This document shows, one piece after another, positions 57,689 through 64,000 of a stretch of DNA of 64,000 nt. Each line of letters starts with the position of its first letter. Positions within the stretch are counted from its first letter, which is position 1. The translations under genes were made by a program, and so were the position numbers. Under the pieces are notes generated by a model. It worked only from the letters and a program-made list of their open reading frames with translations, ran no database searches and was not told the origin of the DNA. The stretch lies in the NCBI GenBank assembly GCA_037962975.1, contig CM075675.1, positions 29,452,501 to 29,516,500 of the forward strand, given 5' to 3'. The stretch comes from Clitoria ternatea. Taxonomy: Eukaryota; Streptophyta; Magnoliopsida; Fabales; Fabaceae.

Positions 57689-60210
57689 ATGTCTAGGAAA
57701 GGTGTTAGTTTTGGTGGTATCATCCCTAGAGGAAGAGGAGGAAGGGCCTTCAATCAAAACCCCACAGTTCGTGGTGGGAGGATTCCAGTGGTCTTTCAAT
57801 CGAAGCCACTAAGCTCAGAGAGGGAGGCGTCACCGTATCAGAGGCGAAGGGCGATTATACCCTCTTCAGAATCCTCCTCTAGTGAGAGTGCTGAGAGCGG
57901 TGACCTGTATGTATCTGACGATGTGGATTTTTACCGCAGTGTAAAAGCTTTCACAATGGTGGTGAAGAAAGCGACTGGGAGGAAATCATCTGAAGGGGGA
58001 TCTTCTTCCGAGAAGTATATCTTGAAGACCCAATCCGGCCTTTGCAATGTGGTTGCACACCGGATAGACTGGGTGAAATTCCAACAGAAACGCCCATTCA
58101 GCTGGGTGGCTGAGGAATTTCGTGAGACACCGTCCGTCCACGCTCGGGAGGATGAAGGGGAGCTGGAGCCGCGGTTTACCGTATGGAAGAAGGACAAATA
58201 CAAATGGTGCTTTCATGTATATGCTCCCCTTCCATCGGTTCGGATATGCCACACACCGGACGAGAGGTCCTTGTTTATGTATGACTTTATATTTATGAAC
58301 TTGGGTGTGCGTTTCCCCTTGACGAAGTTTGAGATGGGAGTCCTGAGATTCTTGGACTGCGCCCCCTCGCAACTTCACCCTAATGGATGGGGATTGGTCC
58401 GCTCTCTTGAAGTGCTTGGGGAGCACTTCAACTTTAAACCGACGGTGGCCATGCTTTTTTACTTCACTCAAGTGGTCCGCCGTGCGAATAAGGAGAAAGG
58501 AGGAGTGAGCTTGATATCCCTCCGGACTATCTCCAAGATCGTCAACTTCGAGGCGTACACTGACTCCGCCAAAGTTGATGGGCGTTCATTCAAGTCTTAT
58601 TTCACAAGGATTAGCGTCCATCCGAGTGAATCAATTTTTTGGTTAACTGATGAGGGGATTCCAAAATTCCCAGTGACTTGGACGCACGAACATTTTTTGT
58701 TGACCTCCCAAGCGTACTATACCGAGGAGGACGAACTGAGCCCAACTTCGATCTCTGTTCTTTCGGCTCTGCAGTCCTACACAGCCTCACACCAATTTTT
58801 CTCCTGCAGGCGTTTGTTAGGACCAAAGTCTACCCGCGAGGAGTATTTACGTAATTTCCCTGCCGTTCTTCATGCGTTATTATGTCATGTCTTGAAACTT
58901 TTTCGTCTCTGATTGTGTCTTTAAATTGTGCAGGTGAAATTCAGAGCGAGTCACCAGAGATGAATAGACTAAAAGGTCTCAAGGCCGGAGAGACTTCCGT
59001 TGCGGCTGAAAATGACATTCAGGCAAAGCGGAACTCGAAGAAGGCTACTGCTGAGACGATAATATTAACTTCGTCTGCTGGTGACGATATTCCTCTGATC
59101 GAGGGCGGATCTGAGAAGGTGGTCGAGAAAAAGAAGAGGACTAAGCGTGATCCTTCGAAGACCTCAGACCGTCAACCCTCGCCCAAAAAACCAAAAACTT
59201 CAAGAGGGGCTGCTGAGCTTGTGCCCTCTAAAGAGAAGAGAGCGGAAGAACCCACTCCGGATGCCCCCGGCAGTGTAATCACTTGTGGGGCGAAGCCAAT
59301 AACGACTTACTTCGCGCCCAAAGCCCCCTGCTCTCTTGAAGGTAATTTCGGTCTTGTTCAACATCCGGTGTACGAGGGCTCTGTTCCAGAGGGCGTTCCT
59401 GAATCCTCACCCCAGGTGAAGCCCTCGTTAAAGAATGAAGAACTGATCAGAGCTTGCGACGACGGACAGAAGCACTTGGCTGATTTATCCGAGCTCCTCA
59501 AGTCGGTTCGTGAGCTCACAGAAGAAAATGAGAGGCTCACCTCGGTGGTTGGCAAGGACAAGGCAATCATCCTCCAATTAGAAGGAAAATTAAAAACTTC
59601 TGAAGAAGAAAATCAGAAGAAGGATGAAGAAATTGCCAAGTTGAAGAAGCTTGCCAAGGAGCTGGAGGGTCAAGTTTCTGATCAGAAGAAAATCAATGCT
59701 GACCTCCATGCCAATTTTTGTGTGGAGAAGGAACGCTCTTCAAAGCTGGAAGAGGGGTTGAAGGAGGCTAAGGTCGTCTATTCCCAAGGAGCGGATGATT
59801 GGTCACGTAAGGAAAAGGAGCTGCTATCAAAGCTGGCGGATTCGAATGGCGAAGTCAAGACCCTGAAAGCAGACCTGGACGATGCTGTAAACATGTGTGA
59901 CCAGGCAGTCAAGGAGGCTTTCGGGTTGGCAATTCGTCAGGTGTTATACCGGAATCCCAAGGTGTCACTTAATTTGAACGGTATTGATCCGTTCTATGAG
60001 TTTCACCAAGGGAAACTGGTGGCCATCGTTGACAATCGTCAAGAGAGTCCGCCTAGAACTCCTTATAAGTTTGCTCCTTTACCTAAAGGTCAATCAATGA
60101 GACCTTCCCTCCTGAAACCCATAAGTACAGGATCGAGCTCTCGCACTGAAGGAGGCAAGACCGGAGACAAAGGCAAGGGGAAAGAGGGAGACCCAAGCCA
60201 GAAAGAGTAG
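57689..60210 (+). CDS. Antisense additional ORF 2 of the Tat element: paralogue of ORF 1, 812 aa
   Basis: Exons 57689-58850 and 58934-60210 (83-base intron in the same codon as in gene 1, EEYL-R-EIQS). The ATG at 57689 is chosen over one at 57614 because the latter reads through leader sequence. Compared with ORF 1 it has about 100 extra N-terminal residues: an RG/RGG-rich start (MSRKG...PRGRGGRAF...RGGR) and a serine/glutamate patch. The gypsy-type transposon domain (about residues 195-387) has GVRFPL and CAPSQLHPNGWGL. A basic region follows at about 452-477, a coiled coil at 575-715, and the C-terminal block FGLAIRQVLYRNP...FYEFHQGKLVAIVD. Protein identity to ORF 1 in the domain looks like 60-70% by eye, so the duplication is old while both frames stayed open. 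Function unknown. Confidence 0.82.
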
Positions 60211-60259
60211 CACCTTTCTTGTTTGCTTTTTCGTTTTATTGATTTGAATTCGCTGTGTT

Positions 60260-60275
60260 CCGGGATCAGCTCCGG
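60260..60275 (+). other. Conserved 3' UTR motif, gene 2
   Basis: CCGGGATCAGCTCCGG, counterpart of the motif at 55785. A poly(A) signal AATAAA follows at 60308-60313. Confidence 0.5.
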
Positions 60276-60849
60276 ATTATTACACGAATTGTAATTCTTA
60301 TTGAATCAATAAAAGAGTTTTTTACCTCCATTCTTGTTTAGTGAATAACAACTTTAATAGAGGGATTGCATGTGTATTGTATTATTCCGGATTTAAGTAA
60401 TGAAGATCGGATTGTAAAACAAAATCTCCATACCGGACATATACATACGAAATGGATTTCATAATAAAACCACCGCTTGTGAGGGAACACATCAGTGCCT
60501 CAAGAACGGCTTAAGGGGAATGATTGTGAGATCGTTTTAGACGAGAGTTCATTCCTCAAATTATTCGTTAAACCGTTGATGTTGTCCCCCAGTTTCATTG
60601 GGTGATGATTCACTTTGAATAAACTCTGAGTGAGATTTTCACGTGAGAGATCTTGAGAATGAGGATTAAAATAGAAACTCCTCTTCAAATATTTCCGACT
60701 GAGGAATTTCGGGTGAAAATGCCTTAGATTGTGGCGTACCCGAGTGAATTGTTTGTGTCGGAGTTTACGAGTTAGTTATAAAACTTCCAAATAAAAAACT
60801 TCATAAGAGAGTATTAATTTGGAGTTCAGTATAACTTACTTGTTGTGTT

Positions 60850-61455
60850 TGGAGTTCGGTTTGATCCTACTGTCCATGTAATATTTGGCGTTCGGTTTAA
60901 TCCTACCAGCCGTTCTTCAATTGGTCTTTGGTTTTATCCAATGACAATTCTTCACCGACGTTCGGTTAGTCCTACTAGTCGTACTCAGAGTTCGGTTTAA
61001 TCCTACAATCCGAGCCTTCAATACGGGGTTCAGATCAGGGCTAATCCTGAACCTACTGCGCCCGTCACTTGGGGTTCAGCGTAGTCTTGAAGAAGAACCA
61101 GCTTACTGCGCCCAAGCCTTCGCATGGGGTTCGGTTTGTGGCCTTGAAGAAGGACCAGCCCTACAACCCATGTAGTCTTCGAATGGGGTTCGGTTTGTGG
61201 CCTTGAAGAAGGACCAGCCCTACAACCCATGTGATCTCTGAATGGGGTTCGGTTTGTGGCCTTAAAAAAGTGCCAGCCCTACAACCCATATCCTGAGGTT
61301 CGGTTTAATCCTACAACCCAGGTCTTCACCGACGTTCGGTTTAATCCTACTAGTCGTACTCAGAGTTCGGTTTAATCCTACAATCTGAGCCTTCACCGGT
61401 GTTCAGCCAAACTTACTAACCGTACCCAGAGTTCGGTTTAATCCTACAATCTGGG
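60850..61455. repeat. Tandem hairpin array with constant GTTCGGTTTAATCCTAC loop and varying stems
   Basis: About 15 units of 28-55 bases. Each places GTTCGG...CCTAC-like sequence between two short arms that pair, and the arms differ from unit to unit. Examples: CTCAGA/TCTGAG (61359-61364, 61384-61389), CCCAGA/TCTGGG (61425-61430, 61450-61455), CGAC/GTCG (61330-61333, 61353-61356), CTTGGG/CCCAAG (61068-61073, 61111-61116), ACGGG/CCCGT (61023-61027, 61061-61065), CATGGG/CCCATG (61123-61128, 61167-61172). Non-coding, between the pol stop and the 3' end of gene 2. Confidence 0.85.
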
Positions 61456-61477
61456 CCTTCAATATTTACACACTCGA

Positions 61478-61605
61478 GGAGTTACATCGTCAATTACAGA
61501 ATGGGTAATTGAGATCATCCGTCCTGAGTATGTTCTTGTGCGTTGCGCATATTCAAAGAGTTACATCGTCAACTACAGAATAAGTAGCTGAGATCATCCG
61601 TCCTG
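61478..61605. repeat. Two further copies of the 56.2-kb hairpin repeat
   Basis: Stems CAATTAC/GTAATTG (61491-61497, 61505-61511) and CAACTAC/GTAGCTG (61570-61576, 61584-61590), each around a seven-base loop (AGAATGG, AGAATAA), flanked by GAGTTACATCGT and GAGATCATCCGTCCTGA. Confidence 0.85.
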
Positions 61606-61783
61606 AATATGCTTTTGTACACCGGATAAACTGAAAATCACAGCATAAGAAAAACTCGAAAGAGTTAAATCGTTATGAGAGATTCTTATTAAATCAAAAA
61701 TAAGAATTACAAGGAGAGCGTAGCTGTGAAAATAAATTCTCCAGTATTCAATCCAAAATAAGGATAGGAGAGTGTAGAAACAG

Positions 61784-64000
61784 CTAGCTATAGTAGATGC
61801 GCAAGTTTTGGGTGTTCCATTTGTTTCGGATTGGAGTGCCATCAAGGTTTTCAAGGCGATAAGAGCCTTTGCCCGTGACCTCGGATACTCTGTATGGGCC
61901 TTCCCAGTTTGGGGCTAGTTTGCCTTGATGGGCGAATTTGTTCCCTATACTTGCTTTCCTCAAAACCAAATCTCCAACGTTGAAAGTCCTTGATTGGACT
62001 CGTTTGTTGTATCGGAGAGCAACTTTGGCTTTGATGGCTTGATCTCTGATGAAAGCGTCTTCTCTGAGTTCTTGTATGACATCCATTTCGGATGCCAAGT
62101 TAGCATTGTTGGTTTCTTCAGAGAAGTACTTAACCCTGGTGGAAGCAATTTGCAGTTCCACAGGTATCATTGCCTCGACCCCGTATGTTAGGCGATATGG
62201 GGATTCATTGGTGGATGAATGAGGCGTTGTCCGATATGCCCATAGGACGTGACACAGCTGGTCTGTCCATCCGCCTTTGGCTTCACCAAGGCGCTTCTTT
62301 AATCCCTTAAGCACCTCCCTGTTGGCCACTTCAGCTTGACCATTAGTTTGGGGATGTTCGACGGATGAGAATATTTGGGTTATTCCTAACCCTTCAAGCA
62401 AATCTGTGAATTTTCTATCCGTGAACTGGGTGCCATTGTCTGTGACAATCCGTGCTGGGACCCCGAACCGTGTTATGATGTTTTCATACATGAAACGGCG
62501 AGTTCGGGCTGAAGTAATATGCACCACCGGCTCTGCTTCTATCCACTTAGTGAAATAATCGACCCCTACAATGAGATATTTGATGCCCCCAGGAGCAGTT
62601 GGAAAGGGGCCCAGAATATCCAATCCCCATTGGTAGAAGGGCCATGGAACAGCGGATGTGAAGAGTTCTTCCGCCGGTGTGTGGTGAAGATTAGAGAATT
62701 TTTGGCAAGCGTCGCATTTTTTGACGAAGTCAATGGAGTCTTGCTTCATCGTGGGCCACCAGTATCCAGCTCTGAGGATTTTTCGCATTAAGCTTCTTCC
62801 TCCGGCATGGTGTCCACTTTGTCCTCCATGCACTTCCTCCAATACACCTTGCACCTCATCCTCTTTGAGACAAATTAAATAGGGCACAGAGAGTGCCCTT
62901 CTGTAGAGATTACCATCAATCATAGTGAAATACGGTAATTCTCTCCTTAACCTCGTCTTTTCCTTCTCATCTGTGGGTAGCTGTCCGTCGGCCAAATAAC
63001 GGATGTAAGGAGCCATCCATGTATCTCCGTAAAGGGAGTCAGTCATTATGGCGTTTAGAGAAGGGAAAAGAGGGATGCTGGGCGACGTTAGCGTGCTTTG
63101 AACCAGAGTAGTGGTGCTACCCGGTCGTTTAGTGCTTGCTAACCTGGAGAGTATATCCGCTCTCGTATTCTCTTCACGTGGAACATGCTTGAACTCCACC
63201 TTCGAGAACTTCTCAGTCAACTCCTTGACACAGTTCAAGTATAATTGGAGTTGAGGTTCGCGAGCTTGATAATCTCCTAAGATCTGCGAAATCACCAGCT
63301 GTGAATCGCTACAGAGTGTCGCCTCAGAAGCTCCGATGTCAATTGCAGCTCTTAGCCCGGCCAAGCAAGCTTCGTACTCAGCCTGGTTGTTGGATGTTTT
63401 GAAATTGAAACGAAGGGAGATCTCCAGGTGTACTCCGTCATCACTTTCGAGAACTACACCTGCTCCAGAGCCTCTTTGGTTTGATGAACCATCAACGTAA
63501 ATGGTCCAATGGACTCGAGGGCAGTCTGGATCAGTCCCTGTCATTTCCACAATAAAGTCAGCCAGGACTTGAGCTTTAATAGCGCTGCGGGGTTCGTAGG
63601 ATATATCAAACTCAGAGAGTTCAATAGACCATTTGATCATCCTCCCAGCGAGATCGGGCTTGATTAAGACAGAACGGAGTGGCAAATCCGTTCTCACTAT
63701 GATTGGATGGGCGTGAAAGTACGGACGCAACCGTCGTGAGGCCCAAACAACAGCGAGGGCGACCTTTTCAATTTTTTGATACCGGATCTCAGCACCTTGC
63801 AAGGTCTTGCTAGTGAAATAGACCGGTCTTTGTCCATCAGGAGTTTCTTTTATCAAGGCAACGCCCAAAGCTTCATCTGAAATAGCCAAGTACAGAATGA
63901 GTGTGTCTTCGGGGTCAGGCTTTGTGAGAATGGGAGGTTTGGACAACACCTCCTTAAGCTCTTGGAAAGCTTTTTCTTGTTCCTGTCCCCACTCGAATTT
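61784..64000 (-). CDS. Tat-lineage pol, C-terminal 738 residues visible (RNase H, archaeal-type RNase H, integrase)
   Basis: The frame is open from the window edge to the stop at 61784-61786. Numbering from the edge, a Ty3-type RNase H remnant (about 35-150) has LYLAISDEALGVALI where active enzymes have an aspartate-bearing DAS motif, so it is degenerate. A second RNase H (about 165-290) keeps its catalytic acids: D170 (YVDGSSN), E208 (NQAEYEA), D232 (CSDSQLV), D282 (ADILSRL). The integrase has an HHCC finger (about 390-431, ending CDACQKF) and a DD35E core with D460 (GLDILGPF), D520 (VTDNGTQF) and E556 (NGQAEVANRE). The C-terminal domain ends GPYRVSEV...NLRIYYS. It replicates and integrates the element. 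No lesion is visible. Gag, protease and RT lie beyond the right edge. Confidence 0.93.
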   Translation of the reverse strand, partial: KFEWGQEQEKAFQELKEVLSKPPILTKPDPEDTLILYLAISDEALGVALIKETPDGQRPVYFTSKTLQGAEIRYQKIEKVALAVVWASRRLRPYFHAHPIIVRTDLPLRSVLIKPDLAGRMIKWSIELSEFDISYEPRSAIKAQVLADFIVEMTGTDPDCPRVHWTIYVDGSSNQRGSGAGVVLESDDGVHLEISLRFNFKTSNNQAEYEACLAGLRAAIDIGASEATLCSDSQLVISQILGDYQAREPQLQLYLNCVKELTEKFSKVEFKHVPREENTRADILSRLASTKRPGSTTTLVQSTLTSPSIPLFPSLNAIMTDSLYGDTWMAPYIRYLADGQLPTDEKEKTRLRRELPYFTMIDGNLYRRALSVPYLICLKEDEVQGVLEEVHGGQSGHHAGGRSLMRKILRAGYWWPTMKQDSIDFVKKCDACQKFSNLHHTPAEELFTSAVPWPFYQWGLDILGPFPTAPGGIKYLIVGVDYFTKWIEAEPVVHITSARTRRFMYENIITRFGVPARIVTDNGTQFTDRKFTDLLEGLGITQIFSSVEHPQTNGQAEVANREVLKGLKKRLGEAKGGWTDQLCHVLWAYRTTPHSSTNESPYRLTYGVEAMIPVELQIASTRVKYFSEETNNANLASEMDVIQELREDAFIRDQAIKAKVALRYNKRVQSRTFNVGDLVLRKASIGNKFAHQGKLAPNWEGPYRVSEVTGKGSYRLENLDGTPIRNKWNTQNLRIYYS

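Larger units (their letters stand above)
51728..64000 (-). mobile_element. Tat-lineage Ty3/gypsy retrotransposon, 3' part, runs off the right edge
   Basis: Minus orientation. From right to left: pol (stop at 61784), hairpin-repeat region, two antisense genes, then 3' LTR ending at 51728. The pol order (degenerate RNase H, then a second archaeal-type RNase H, then integrase) is diagnostic of the Tat/Ogre group. Extra ORFs between pol and the 3' LTR, sometimes antisense, are known for that group. The left flank AAGTG (51723-51727) is the predicted target duplication; its partner is outside the window. All visible frames are open, suggesting a fairly recent insertion. Confidence 0.85.

Noticed and set aside
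61030..61230. Minus-strand frame with repeated GLVLLQGHKPNP-like peptide
   Set aside because: By-product of the hairpin array; the units differ in length so the frame is not maintained across the array.
60850..61455. tRNA T-arm or tRNA-derived repeat (GGTTCG resemblance)
   Set aside because: Apart from GTTCG the units lack other tRNA parts (A box, anticodon arm, acceptor stem); resemblance judged accidental.

Overview
This is plant nuclear DNA, probably from a eudicot and most likely a legume. It is very AT-rich and gene-poor, and most of it is LTR-retrotransposon sequence, much of it nested. The legume guess rests on the abundance of long Ty3/gypsy LTRs and a GTAATCGATTAC-type LTR motif that I associate with legume repeats, so it is an inference. 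I support only two ordinary host genes: a 211-residue acidic, probably nuclear protein at 1002-1637 (+) whose family I do not recognise, and a three-exon GPI-anchored lipid-transfer protein at 50119-51264 (-).

Layout. 1-4.4 kb: the first gene, AT-rich spacer and a long foldback repeat (3528-4382). 4.7-13.6 kb: old LTR-type sequence hosting a recent Ty1/copia insertion (7779-12444, minus strand). The copia has a 5-bp target duplication, PBS and PPT, and LTRs identical apart from one 22-bp gap, but gag-pol is broken by a stop and a frameshift. 13.9-47.6 kb: a graveyard of long (about 3-5 kb) Ty3/gypsy LTRs in both orientations. It holds one Tekay-like integrase relic (27.0-28.1 kb) and two solo LTRs with clear target duplications (21737-24684 and 31097-34725). 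47.6-51.4 kb: spacer and the lipid-transfer protein gene.

51.7-64.0 kb: the 3' part of a Tat-lineage Ty3/gypsy element on the minus strand, running off the right edge. Its visible pol (degenerate RNase H, archaeal-type RNase H, integrase) is uninterrupted. Between the pol stop and the 3' LTR lie two diverged copies of a gene in antisense orientation (53479-55753 and 57689-60210). Each has one conserved intron, a G-box, TGGGCC elements and a full reading frame for a 'putative gypsy type transposon' domain, nuclear-localisation and coiled-coil protein.

The most unusual signal is in the non-coding parts of this Tat element. Two kinds of tandem repeat (60850-61455, and 56225-56955 plus 61478-61605) form, unit after unit, hairpins in which the loop sequence is constant while the stems change on both sides so that pairing is kept. 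Similar but weaker hairpin conservation is seen in the long gypsy LTRs. A folding and covariation computation would decide whether these are selected structures.
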